Assembly (NCBI RefSeq): GCF_009761815.1
Contig: NZ_RWIN01000111.1
Coordinates: 24,511 to 88,510 of the forward strand
Direction: 5' to 3'
DNA from: Pseudomonas sp. PB120
Lineage (GTDB): Bacteria; Pseudomonadota; Gammaproteobacteria; Pseudomonadales; Pseudomonadaceae
Length of the DNA stretch: 64,000 bases
Part shown: one piece after another, positions 7,618 to 16,040 of the stretch
Layout of the letters: every line of letters begins with the position of its first letter
Numbering within the stretch: position 1 is the first letter of the stretch
The notes under the pieces: generated by a model
Told to the model about the DNA's origin: nothing
The model's input: the letters and a program-made list of their open reading frames with translations, nothing else
Databases searched by the model: none
Program-made: the position numbers and the translations under genes

Positions 7618-9240
7618 TTACGCGCTCAGGCGTGCCGTCACTTCATTGAGCTGCCCCGACAACCCGTTCAGGTTCTGGCTCGCCGCTTCGGTGCGTTGCA
7701 CGTTGTCGAGGTTGGTACTGGCGATGCTGGTGATTTCGGTGAGGTTGCGCGAGATATCTTCGGCCACTGAAGTCTGTTCTTCAGCGGCGGTGGCGATCTG
7801 GCGGTTCATGTCGCGAATCGCTTCCACGGCATGAGTGATGCGCTCCAGCATCGCACCCGCCTCGGTCACTTGCTGCACGCTTTCTTCACTGCGCGACTGA
7901 CCACTTTCAATCGCCTGCGCCGCGTCCACCGCGCCGGTTTGCACGGTCAGGATGATCTGGTTGATCTCGATGATCGACGCCGCCGTGCGCTGGGCCAGGC
8001 TGCGGACTTCATCGGCCACCACCGCGAAACCGCGCCCGGCTTCACCGGCACGGGCCGCTTCGATAGCCGCGTTGAGCGCCAGCAGGTTGGTCTGTTCGGC
8101 GATGCCGCGGATCACTTCCAGCACCTTGCCGATACGCCCGCTGTCGGTTTCCAGCTGCCGAATGACCGTCGCCGTGTTGGCGATTTCGCCGCGCATTTGA
8201 GTGATGGTGTGAATCGTCCCCTGCATGACTTTTTCGCCCTGCTGGGCGGACTGGTCGGCATCGTCGGCCGCACGTGCCGCATCGGCCGCATGCCGCGCGA
8301 CTTCCTGTGCGGTGGCGGACATTTCGTTCATGGCCGTGGCCACTTGATCGGTGCGGTTGAACTGTTCGTTGGTGCCGCAGGCCATGAGGCTGGCGATCGA
8401 ATTCAGTTCACCGCTGGCGCTGTTCAGATCCTTGGCGCTGCGCTGCAAATGGGTGAAGGTGTCGGCGAGGAAATCGCGCAAGGTGTTGGCCGCAACCGCC
8501 AACTTGCCCAGCTCGTCCTGACGGGTGCTGGCGACGCGTTCGGCAAATTTGCCCTGGCTCAGTTGCGCCACGTATTCGATCAGTTTGCGAATCGGCTCGA
8601 CCAGGTGGCGGTTGACCAGCCATAGGCTCAACAGACCAATCAACAGGCCCGAGGCGAGCATCACGATGATCCCCAGCAACACGGTGCGGTCAGCACTGGC
8701 GCTGATCAACGCCGACTGCTCGGTGCCCTGCTTGCGCAACTCGCTGACCAGTTCACTCATCTGATCGCTGGCTGCACGGTCCACGCCTTTGACCGCATTG
8801 TCGCCGGCCATTGGATCGCCCCCGGCCGCCACATAGGCATCACGGCCCTTCTGGTAAGCACTGCCCAATTGACGATGCTCGTCACGCAGGCGTTCGATGC
8901 GGGTTTTCAGTTGCGGCTCGATACCTTTCTGCACGGCCAGTTCGCCGAGGATGCCTTGTACGTCGCGCTGACGGTCTTCGAACTGTTTCCAGTATTTGTC
9001 GAGGTCGGCCGGTTGCTTGCCGCGCAGCAGGACGTTTTTCCATTCCTGGACCTGCACCTTGAATTGCAGGTTGGCTTCGTCGATCAGTTGCGAGGTGTGC
9101 AACGGGCCTTCGATCAGGTTGGCGTAGCTCTGGACGCCGCTGGACAGGAAATGAAAGCAGGCCAGGGCGATCAGCAACATCGCCAACAGGCTGCCGCTCA
9201 ACAAGGCGAGGATTTGTGCTCTCAGGGATTTTTGCAGCAT
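7618..9240 (-). CDS. Methyl-accepting chemotaxis protein
   Basis: A transmembrane chemoreceptor of about 540 residues. A first membrane helix lies near residues 8-35. A periplasmic four-helix-type sensor region of about 160 residues follows, then a second helix (LLGIIVMLASGLLIGLLSLW), a HAMP domain starting at LVNRHLVEPI, and the signalling domain with the highly conserved hairpin tip (NLLALNAAIEAARAGEAGRG). The ligand is unknown. I start it at the ATG at 9240 (MLQKSLRAQ), because the ten extra upstream residues contain no membrane signal. A good sigma-28 promoter lies at 9356-9382, as expected for a chemotaxis gene. Confidence 0.92.
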   Translation of the reverse strand: MLQKSLRAQILALLSGSLLAMLLIALACFHFLSSGVQSYANLIEGPLHTSQLIDEANLQFKVQVQEWKNVLLRGKQPADLDKYWKQFEDRQRDVQGILGELAVQKGIEPQLKTRIERLRDEHRQLGSAYQKGRDAYVAAGGDPMAGDNAVKGVDRAASDQMSELVSELRKQGTEQSALISASADRTVLLGIIVMLASGLLIGLLSLWLVNRHLVEPIRKLIEYVAQLSQGKFAERVASTRQDELGKLAVAANTLRDFLADTFTHLQRSAKDLNSASGELNSIASLMACGTNEQFNRTDQVATAMNEMSATAQEVARHAADAARAADDADQSAQQGEKVMQGTIHTITQMRGEIANTATVIRQLETDSGRIGKVLEVIRGIAEQTNLLALNAAIEAARAGEAGRGFAVVADEVRSLAQRTAASIIEINQIILTVQTGAVDAAQAIESGQSRSEESVQQVTEAGAMLERITHAVEAIRDMNRQIATAAEEQTSVAEDISRNLTEITSIASTNLDNVQRTEAASQNLNGLSGQLNEVTARLSA

Positions 9241-9355
9241 CGAGTGATACTCATGACAGGGATGAGGCACGCCGCAAGAAGGCGTGAAAAGTGTCCGGAC
9301 ATCCCTGTCTGCGACCTTGGTTTTTGGCCTTGGCCGTGCGTAGCTAACGTCTGCG

Positions 9356-9382
9356 TAATCGGCGTGCCAGAGCGGTTCTTGA
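9356..9382 (-). promoter_or_regulatory. Sigma-28 (FliA) promoter of the chemoreceptor gene
   Basis: On the minus strand TCAAG (9382-9378) is followed after exactly 14 nt by GCCGATTA (9363-9356), one base from the FliA -10 consensus GCCGATAA. The gene starts 116 bp downstream. The 412-bp gene-free stretch 9241-9652 otherwise holds only the REP doublet. Confidence 0.7.
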
Positions 9383-9505
9383 ATAAATTCCGACCACCGG
9401 CGTGGCCACTATTTGGCCGCCATTCAACTGTCACAAAACCGTCAAATTTCCTTGCGATGATGCGGCTCAAGTGAACCTGTGAAACATGCCGTAACACACC
9501 CTGCC

Positions 9506-9599
9506 CCTGTGGAAGCGAGCCTGCTCGCGAAGGCGATCTGTCAGCTGCATTGATGTCGACGGACACGGCCTCTTCGCGAGCAGGCTCGCTCCCACAAGG
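9506..9599. repeat. REP doublet (GCGAGCCTGCTCGC type)
   Basis: Two inverted halves, AGCGAGCCTGCTCGCGAAG and CTTCGCGAGCAGGCTCGCT, flank a short unique spacer between the chemoreceptor promoter and the transporter gene. Confidence 0.85.
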
Positions 9600-9664
9600 G
9601 CGCAGCCGAACGCAGGCTTCGCCAGCTGCTACCCAGAGCGATTGCGCCCCCCATGCGAGCACTA

Positions 9665-10687
9665 ATGAATCACAGCATCGATCAAAGCCATCGCGACCCG
9701 GACCTGTTCGGTCTGCTGTACGGTTTCAGTTTTCGTCCCGGTGAGCGCGGTCGGGAGATCGATTCGGCCAAGGCGTTGCAGTGCCTGCAGCAACCGGACG
9801 ACAGCGACGAATTCCTCTGGCTGCACCTGAACCTCGCTCACGCGGCGTGCGAACGCTGGATGAAAAGCAATCTGGAATTGCCGGATGAGTTTTTCGAAGC
9901 CTTGCACGAAGGTTCGCGTTCAACGCGCATCGAGCATGTGGACTCCGCGTTGCTGGCGGTGGTCAACGACGTGGTGTTCAACCTCAGCAGCATGGTTTCC
10001 TCCGATGTGTCGACGCTGTGGGTGTGCGCCCGCAGCCGGCTGATCATCAGCGCCCGTCTGCAACCGCTGCACTCGGTGGACAAGTTGCGTTCGTCGGTGA
10101 AGGCCGGCGAGTGCTTTCGCTCGCCGCTGGAATTGCTGGTGCATTTGCTGCGTGACCAGGGCGAAGTGCTGACGCAGATCGTGCGCAAGACCAGCCTCAG
10201 CGTGGATCAGATCGAAGATCAATTGCTGTCTTCGCGCCTGTCGACCAACCGTGCGGAGCTGGGTGCCAATCGCCGGGTGCTGGTGCGCCTGCAACGGCTA
10301 TTGGCATTGGAGCCGGGCTCGCTGCTGCGCCTGCTCAATCGCCCGCCCCAGTGGTTGCAGAAGGAGGACGTGAAGGAGCTGCGCAAATCCACCGAGGAGT
10401 TTGCGCTGATCATCAACGACCTCACCGCGCTGGGTGAGCGGATCAAGCTGTTGCAGGAAGAGATCGCCGCCAACCTCAACGAACAAAGCAACCGCACGCT
10501 GTTCACCCTGACCGTGGTGACGGTGCTGGCATTGCCGATCAACATTATTGCCGGTTTCTTTGGCATGAACGTGGGCGGGGTGCCGCTGGCGGGGGATCCG
10601 GAGGGGTTCTGGATTCTGGTGGCCCTGGTCGCGACGTTTACCGTGATTGCCGGGCGCTGGGCGTTTCGCAAGCGACAGGATTATTGA
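9665..10687 (+). CDS. zntB: CorA/ZntB-family divalent cation transporter
   Basis: A 340-residue CorA-superfamily protein. It has a long cytoplasmic N-terminal domain, a stalk helix and two C-terminal membrane helices (about 280-303 and 318-335). The GMN signature sits between the helices (IAGFFGMNVGG). The ZntB subgroup transports zinc; I assign it from overall similarity and cannot exclude another divalent cation. An in-frame ATG at 9653 is possible, but 9665 has a better-spaced GAG. No partner genes are apparent. Confidence 0.78.
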   Translation: MNHSIDQSHRDPDLFGLLYGFSFRPGERGREIDSAKALQCLQQPDDSDEFLWLHLNLAHAACERWMKSNLELPDEFFEALHEGSRSTRIEHVDSALLAVVNDVVFNLSSMVSSDVSTLWVCARSRLIISARLQPLHSVDKLRSSVKAGECFRSPLELLVHLLRDQGEVLTQIVRKTSLSVDQIEDQLLSSRLSTNRAELGANRRVLVRLQRLLALEPGSLLRLLNRPPQWLQKEDVKELRKSTEEFALIINDLTALGERIKLLQEEIAANLNEQSNRTLFTLTVVTVLALPINIIAGFFGMNVGGVPLAGDPEGFWILVALVATFTVIAGRWAFRKRQDY

Positions 10688-10710
10688 AACATCCAAACCT
10701 GATGCGACCC

Positions 10711-10835
10711 CCTTGTGGCGAGGGAGCTTGCTCCCGCTCGGCTGCGCAGCAGTCGTAAACCTGCCAACACGATGTGAATGACCGAATGATGGGGCGGCTG
10801 CGCCACCCAGCGGGAGCAAGCTCCCTCGCCACAGG
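10711..10835. repeat. REP doublet (GGGAGCTTGCTCCC type)
   Basis: TGGCGAGGGAGCTTGCTCCC and its inverted copy flank a spacer after the transporter gene. Confidence 0.88.
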
Positions 10836-10957
10836 GTTTGTGGGGGAATTCTGATTAATGGGCAGGCAAATCACCCAAACCCTGACCCAACGCAGTCTCC
10901 CTGTAACATTTGGCAACGATCATGACCGACACACCTCCCTCTTCAGGATTGTCCGTC

Positions 10958-12574
10958 ATGGCTACTCCTTCCTACTCCGCCGAAGCGCAGGCTCCCGCCC
11001 GCAGCGGCAAACCCCAGTTCGATAAAAAGCCCGGCCTCTTCACCCTGGTGATTTTTTTCGGCGTGCTGGCCATCGGATTGTTGTTCACCGCGTACAGCCT
11101 GATGCACGACATGCACGAACTCGGCGCGGTGGTGACCACCTGGACGCCGTTTCTGCTGCTGGGCGTGGCGTTGCTGATTGCGCTGGGCTTCGAGTTCGTC
11201 AACGGTTTCCATGACACCGCCAACGCGGTAGCCACGGTGATTTACACCAACTCGATGCCGCCGAATTTCGCGGTGGCCTGGTCGGGTTTCTTCAACTTCC
11301 TCGGTGTGCTGCTGTCGAGCGGCGCAGTGGCGTTCGGCATCATTGCCCTGCTGCCGGTGGAGCTGATTCTGCAAGTCGGCTCCTCCGCCGGTTTCGCCAT
11401 GATCTTCGCCCTGTTGATCGCCGCGATCCTGTGGAACCTCGGCACCTGGTGGCTGGGCTTGCCGGCGTCTTCGTCGCACACGTTGATCGGTTCGATCATC
11501 GGCGTCGGCGTGGCCAATGCCCTGATGCATGGCCGTGATGGCACCAGCGGCGTGGACTGGGCGCAGGCGACCAAGATCGGTTATGCGTTGCTGCTGTCGC
11601 CACTGGTCGGTTTCGGTTTTGCCGCGCTGTTGCTGCTGGCCCTGCGGGCCTTCGTCAAGAATCGTGCGCTGTATAAAGCACCGGAAGGCAACACGCCGCC
11701 ACCGTGGTGGATTCGCGGCATGCTGATCGTGACCTGCACTGGCGTCTCGTTTGCCCACGGTTCCAACGACGGTCAGAAAGGCATGGGCCTGATCATGTTG
11801 ATTCTGGTCGGTACGCTGCCAATGGCTTACGCACTGAACCGCACCATGCCGGCCGATCAGGCGCTGCAGTTCGCCGCTGTCGCCGAAGTCACCCAGCAAG
11901 CGCTGGTGAAAGCGGCCCCTCAGCCTGCCCCGGCGGATCCGCGCCCGGTGCTGTCCGATTACGTGCGCAGCAAGGAAGCCACGCCGCAACTGGTCCCGGC
12001 CCTGGCCGCGCTCACCGGCAGCATTGGCGCGCAGGTCAAGGGTTACGGTTCGTTGTCCAAAGTGCCAGCCGAGGCCGTGGGCAACGTGCGTAACGACATG
12101 TACCTGACCAGCGAAACCATTCGCCTGATGGACAAGAACAAGGTCGGCAACTTCGACGCCGACACCAGCGGCAAGCTGCAACTGTTCAAGGCACAGATCG
12201 ACAACTCGACACGGTTCATTCCGCTGTGGGTGAAAATTGCGGTCGCGATTGCGCTGGGCCTGGGCACCATGGTCGGCTGGAAGCGCATCGTGGTCACGGT
12301 CGGCGAGAAGATCGGCAAGACGCACCTGACCTACGCCCAGGGCGCCTCGGCGGAAACCGTGGCGATGCTGACCATCGGCGCGGCGGACATGTTCGGCTTG
12401 CCGGTATCGACCACCCACGTGCTGTCTTCGGGCGTGGCCGGGACCATGGTCGCCAACGGCGGCGGGCTGCAGATGAAGACCATCCGTAACCTGCTGATGG
12501 CGTGGGTACTGACCTTGCCGGCGGCGATCTTGTTGTCGGGCAGCCTGTATTGGTTGTTTACCCAGATTTTCTAG
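10958..12574 (+). CDS. Inorganic phosphate transporter, PiT family
   Basis: A 538-residue multi-pass protein that imports phosphate, usually as a metal-phosphate with a proton. The two PiT signature copies are visible: GFEFVNGFHDTANAVATVIYT near the N-terminus and FAHGSNDGQKGMGL in the middle. A hydrophilic loop of about 120 residues (about 300-420) separates the two membrane halves. I chose the ATG at 10958, preceded by AGGA at 9-nt spacing, over the upstream TTG (10910) and ATG (10922). It is monocistronic between two REP doublets. Confidence 0.9.
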   Translation: MATPSYSAEAQAPARSGKPQFDKKPGLFTLVIFFGVLAIGLLFTAYSLMHDMHELGAVVTTWTPFLLLGVALLIALGFEFVNGFHDTANAVATVIYTNSMPPNFAVAWSGFFNFLGVLLSSGAVAFGIIALLPVELILQVGSSAGFAMIFALLIAAILWNLGTWWLGLPASSSHTLIGSIIGVGVANALMHGRDGTSGVDWAQATKIGYALLLSPLVGFGFAALLLLALRAFVKNRALYKAPEGNTPPPWWIRGMLIVTCTGVSFAHGSNDGQKGMGLIMLILVGTLPMAYALNRTMPADQALQFAAVAEVTQQALVKAAPQPAPADPRPVLSDYVRSKEATPQLVPALAALTGSIGAQVKGYGSLSKVPAEAVGNVRNDMYLTSETIRLMDKNKVGNFDADTSGKLQLFKAQIDNSTRFIPLWVKIAVAIALGLGTMVGWKRIVVTVGEKIGKTHLTYAQGASAETVAMLTIGAADMFGLPVSTTHVLSSGVAGTMVANGGGLQMKTIRNLLMAWVLTLPAAILLSGSLYWLFTQIF

Positions 12575-12587
12575 TTTCAACGCAACC

Positions 12588-12693
12588 CCTGTAGGAGCGA
12601 GCTTGCTCGCGATGGTCGCTAACGGTGCCGCGTGTTCACTGATTGAACGCGGCGCTCTTGAGTCCATCGCGAGCAAGCTCGCTCCTACAGGGG
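12588..12693. repeat. REP doublet (GCGAGCTTGCTCGC type)
   Basis: TGTAGGAGCGAGCTTGCTCG and the inverse copy flank a spacer between the phosphate transporter gene and the oxygenase/methyltransferase operon. Confidence 0.88.
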
Positions 12694-12833
12694 ATTTTTT
12701 TGTCTGGGGGAAAGCATTTCGTCGCAAATTCAGGGGATTACGCTTTTATTGATCGACCACCCGCCCGATCGCACTTCAGTTTGTTAACGTGTTGCCGATT
12801 CTTAAGAGACTCGATGCATTCAGGAGAGGAACC

Positions 12834-13700
12834 GTGAATCTGTTTATCAATCAGCTTCAGCAGAAAGCTGACTTCAAAGAAGCCATCTACGCCGGCGACA
12901 TTTTCCTGAACACTCAGCTGCGCGCCGCCAAAGAACTGTGCGCGTTCGCCCAGGAAAGCATCACCGTCGCCTTCGACGGCGAGACCAATCACCAGGCGCT
13001 GCACACGCTGATGCCGGTGGAAGAATTCGTGGTACTGGTGACACGCCTCAAGGGCCAGTTCACCAACAGCCAGCGCGCCAAGGATCTGATCCTGTCGTTC
13101 ATCGACGAAATCGGTGCCGACCCGCGCGAGTATATTTTCGACGTGCCGCGCATTCGCGTGGTGCCGGACTACGACTACCTGCATGCCGGCGTCAGCTACG
13201 CGTACAAGCCGCACCGCGACACCTGGTACGGCAGCGTCGATTGCCAGATCAACACCTGGATGCCGGTGCACACCATCAGCCCCGACCAGACCATGATGAT
13301 CAACGGCGGCTACTTTGACGTGCCGGTGAAGAACACCTCCAGCGAATGGAGCCTCAACGACTGGATCAGCAACCAGCGGCACAAAGCCAAGGACAACCTC
13401 AAAGAGGAAGTTCGCGTGCACCCGGTTCCGCTGGAAGAGATCAATACCGCGTCGGAAGTGCGCATCGCCGGCAACACCGGTGAGATGCTGATCTTCTCCG
13501 GTTCGCACCTGCACGGCACCGTCGCCAACCACACCGGACAAACCCGTTTCAGCGTGGACTTCCGCCTGATGCACCTCGACGACCTCAAGCACAAGCGCGG
13601 CGCCATCAACGTCGACAGCGCGTGCCCGGACGTCGGCGCAGGCTTCAAAGACTATTTCCACGCCCACGACTTTTCTAATTTCCAAGGAATCGAAGCATGA
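12834..13700 (+). CDS. Non-heme Fe(II)/2-oxoglutarate-type oxygenase (putative)
   Basis: A 288-residue protein that I assign to the cupin-fold Fe(II) oxygenases. A candidate 2-His-1-Asp facial triad is visible: HxD at His127/Asp129 (in YKPHRDTWYGS) and a distal His at 225 or 227 (SGSHLHGT). A following Arg (about 238-244, in TRFSVDFR) could bind 2-oxoglutarate. It starts with GTG at 12834, preceded by a strong AGGAGAGGA; an upstream ATG at 12789 lacks such a site. It overlaps the next gene by 4 nt (ATGA), so the two are translationally coupled. The substrate is unknown; pairing with a TylF-type methyltransferase suggests tailoring of a sugar or small molecule. Confidence 0.72.
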   Translation: MNLFINQLQQKADFKEAIYAGDIFLNTQLRAAKELCAFAQESITVAFDGETNHQALHTLMPVEEFVVLVTRLKGQFTNSQRAKDLILSFIDEIGADPREYIFDVPRIRVVPDYDYLHAGVSYAYKPHRDTWYGSVDCQINTWMPVHTISPDQTMMINGGYFDVPVKNTSSEWSLNDWISNQRHKAKDNLKEEVRVHPVPLEEINTASEVRIAGNTGEMLIFSGSHLHGTVANHTGQTRFSVDFRLMHLDDLKHKRGAINVDSACPDVGAGFKDYFHAHDFSNFQGIEA

Positions 13701-14419
13701 CCAAGCGTCGCATCACGCCTGCAGAGGCCCAGTACAACGAAACCCGTGCCAACGTCCTGAAACGGGTCGATGCCGAGTATGTAGCCGACGCCCCCTTCGT
13801 CTTCGCCAACCGCATCGGCGTGACCGCTGCCCTGTCGCGCATGGAGCTGTTCAAGAAAGTCGCCGAAGTACCGGGCGCGATCATCGAGTGCGGCGTGTAC
13901 AAGGGCAACTCGCTGATGCTGTACATGCACTTGTCGATGATCCTGGAACCGTACGCGATCAACCGTTCGATCGTCGGCTTTGACACCTTCGAAGGTTTCC
14001 AGAGCATCGACAAGAAAGAAGACCCGGCCGACGTCAACGAGACCATGTTCTCCGACACCGACCAGTCGCTGATCCAGGACATGATCGACGCCAACGACCT
14101 GCTGCGCCCGGTCAACCGCATTCCGCGTTGCGAGCTGGTCAAAGGCGACATCGTCAAGACCGTACCGGAGTGGGTCAAGACCCGTCCGGACCTGGTCGTG
14201 GCCATGTTGATTCTCGACACTGACCTGTACGAGTCGACCAAAGTCGCGCTGGAAACCTTCCTGCCGTACATGCCTAAAGGCGCCATCGTGGTGCTGGACG
14301 AAGTGGCCTACCGCAACTTCCCGGGCGAAACCAAAGCCCTGCGTGAAGTGCTGGACCTGAACAAGATCGAGCTCAAGCGCCTGCCGTTCGACAGCTGCGT
14401 AGGCTACTTCCACGTCTAA
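13697..14419 (+). CDS. TylF/MycF-type O-methyltransferase
   Basis: A 240-residue class I SAM-dependent methyltransferase of the TylF/MycF/NovP family, whose known members O-methylate deoxysugars or related hydroxyls with Mg2+. Motifs are the SAM loop ECGVYKGNS (64-72), FDTFEGF (95-101), and two acidic metal-site segments, LDTDLYEST (173-181) and VVLDEVAY (198-205). The ATG overlaps the stop of the oxygenase gene. No glycosyltransferase or sugar-nucleotide genes are present nearby, so the acceptor is open. A REP doublet follows immediately. Confidence 0.8.
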   Translation: MTKRRITPAEAQYNETRANVLKRVDAEYVADAPFVFANRIGVTAALSRMELFKKVAEVPGAIIECGVYKGNSLMLYMHLSMILEPYAINRSIVGFDTFEGFQSIDKKEDPADVNETMFSDTDQSLIQDMIDANDLLRPVNRIPRCELVKGDIVKTVPEWVKTRPDLVVAMLILDTDLYESTKVALETFLPYMPKGAIVVLDEVAYRNFPGETKALREVLDLNKIELKRLPFDSCVGYFHV

Positions 14420-14430
14420 CGCAACCCCCC

Positions 14431-14518
14431 CTTGTAGGAGCGAGCTTGCTCGCGATGGAGTGTCAGTCAACGTGGTTGTCGACTGACATACCATCGCGAG
14501 CAAGCTCGCTCCTACAGG
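14431..14518. repeat. REP doublet (GCGAGCTTGCTCGC type)
   Basis: Inverted halves TGTAGGAGCGAGCTTGCTCG and its complement lie in the gap between the convergent methyltransferase and PACE genes. They could help terminate both transcripts. Confidence 0.88.
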
Positions 14519-14519
14519 T

Positions 14520-14957
14520 TTAACCTTCGCAAGTCTCGCGCATCACCAGCCGCTCACGCACCACGTCGTACACCCAGTGGTAAACGTAGGTGTAGGGCAG
14601 GAAAAACAGCAACACACCGATATCCAGCAAAAACGCCTGCCACAGGCTGATGTTCAGCCACCACGCAATCAGCGGCACACCGACCGCGACCAACCCGCCC
14701 TCAAACAGCAGCGCATGGATCACCCGGACCCAGGCGTTACGCGCAATCCCGAAACGCTTGAGCACGCGATCGAACAGGCCGTTGAACAGCACGTTCCAGG
14801 CCAGCGCCAGCGCAGCGATCACCACCGTGACCACGCCCATGTCGAGCATCGGCTTGTCCATGATCCACGCCAGCAGCGGCGTACAGATCAGGATGGCCAG
14901 CAGTTCAAAACCGATGGCCTGGAAAATACGTTCAGTGATGGATTTGTCGACGTTCAT
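14520..14957 (-). CDS. PACE family efflux transporter (AceI-like)
   Basis: A 145-residue membrane protein with four helices arranged as two bacterial transmembrane-pair repeats: ERIFQAIGFELLAILICTPL plus the following helix, and RVIHALLFEGGLVAVGVPLI plus the following helix. This is the Proteobacterial Antimicrobial Compound Efflux family; AceI of Acinetobacter exports chlorhexidine and short diamines. The acidic residue in helix 1 (FELLAI) matches the essential Glu of AceI. I choose ATG 14957, preceded by GGGGAG at 7 nt, over two upstream ATGs. It is divergent from a LysR gene, the standard PACE arrangement. Confidence 0.85.
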   Translation of the reverse strand: MNVDKSITERIFQAIGFELLAILICTPLLAWIMDKPMLDMGVVTVVIAALALAWNVLFNGLFDRVLKRFGIARNAWVRVIHALLFEGGLVAVGVPLIAWWLNISLWQAFLLDIGVLLFFLPYTYVYHWVYDVVRERLVMRETCEG

Positions 14958-15047
14958 GATCAGGCTCCCCTGAGTGACTGTGGTTGCCATGATCCGCCCT
15001 CGAACCGATACTTCATAACCAATAATCATCGATCAAGGCGATAGTTC

Positions 15048-15902
15048 ATGGCCTCTCAGGAAGTGTTGCAAGCGTTCGTGCAGGCGGCGACTCAAGGCTC
15101 GTTTTCCGCCGCGGCACGCAAACTGGGGCGCAGTCAGTCAACCATCAGCGCGGCGGTGGCCAGCCTTGAGATCGATCTGAACCTGATCCTCTTCGACCGC
15201 AGCAGCCGCAAGCCCAGCCTCACCCCCGCCGGGCGCGTGATGCTGCAACGGGCCGAAGACATCCTGGCCGCCACCAGCCGCCTGGAGATGACCGCCAGCC
15301 AGTTGTCGCAAGGGGTTGAGCCGAAACTGACCGTGGCGATTTCCGATACCTATCAGTCGGACCGCTTCGAAGCGGCGCTCAGCGCGTTCGAGCAGCGTTA
15401 TCCCGACCTGGAGCTGGAATGCCTGATCGCCGAATGCGACGACTTGATTGCCCTGGTGCAAAGCGGCCGGGCGCACGTGGCGTTCGCCGAGATGCAGGAC
15501 AGCTATCCCCCGGACCTGGTCAGCTCGACGGTGGAAGAGAAAACCGAAATCGCCTTGTTCGTGTCCCTTGAGCACCCGTTGGCGACGGTGAGCGGGATCG
15601 ATCAAGACGTGTTGCAGCAGCATCGGGAGCTGCGCCTGGCGACGATCGTCAATCCGTACGAAAGCCGGGCGAAGGGCCGCGTCTGGTCGGCGCCAAGTTA
15701 CTTGATGCTGCTGGAAATGGCCCAGGGCGGATTCGGCTGGGCGCCCCTCCCGCGCTGGCTGGTGGGACGGTTTGATACTGGCAAGCTGGTGGAGCTGCAG
15801 GTGCGTGGCTGGCCCAAACCGGTGTTTGTCGATGCGCTGTGGTCACGGCCGCATCCGCCGGGGCCGGCGGGGAGCTGGTTGTTGAGCAAGATGTTGGAAT
15901 GA
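15048..15902 (+). CDS. LysR family transcriptional regulator of the PACE pump
   Basis: A 284-residue LysR-type regulator. The winged helix-turn-helix is in residues 1-60 (FVQAATQGSFSAAARKLGRSQSTISAAV), followed by the linker helix and a periplasmic-binding-like effector domain. It diverges from the PACE gene with a 90-bp shared promoter region, as AceR does from AceI, so it probably activates the pump in response to a substrate. Confidence 0.88.
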   Translation: MASQEVLQAFVQAATQGSFSAAARKLGRSQSTISAAVASLEIDLNLILFDRSSRKPSLTPAGRVMLQRAEDILAATSRLEMTASQLSQGVEPKLTVAISDTYQSDRFEAALSAFEQRYPDLELECLIAECDDLIALVQSGRAHVAFAEMQDSYPPDLVSSTVEEKTEIALFVSLEHPLATVSGIDQDVLQQHRELRLATIVNPYESRAKGRVWSAPSYLMLLEMAQGGFGWAPLPRWLVGRFDTGKLVELQVRGWPKPVFVDALWSRPHPPGPAGSWLLSKMLE

Positions 15903-15904
15903 GT

Positions 15905-16040
15905 CCTGTAGCAGCTGCCGAAGGCTGCGTTCGGCTGCGCAGCAGTCGTTCATCAGTATCCGCTTTTTAACTGACATACCGAGGCGCCTGTTTTTACGAC
16001 TGCTGCGCAGCCGAACGCAGCCTTCGGCAGCTGCTACAGA
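15905..16040. repeat. REP doublet (GCAGCTGCCGAAGGCTGCG type)
   Basis: TGTAGCAGCTGCCGAAGGCT and its inverse copy form a long doublet of a third REP family, between convergent LysR and ECF sigma genes. Confidence 0.85.

Noticed and set aside
9354..9370. TGGCACG on the minus strand as a sigma-54 promoter of the chemoreceptor gene
   Set aside because: The -12 element is TTACG rather than TTGC. The same bases fit a FliA promoter much better, with exact 14-nt spacing.
10943..12727. 594-residue minus-strand frame opposite the phosphate transporter
   Set aside because: Low-complexity His/Gln/Arg-rich antisense of a clear PiT transporter, starting inside a REP doublet.
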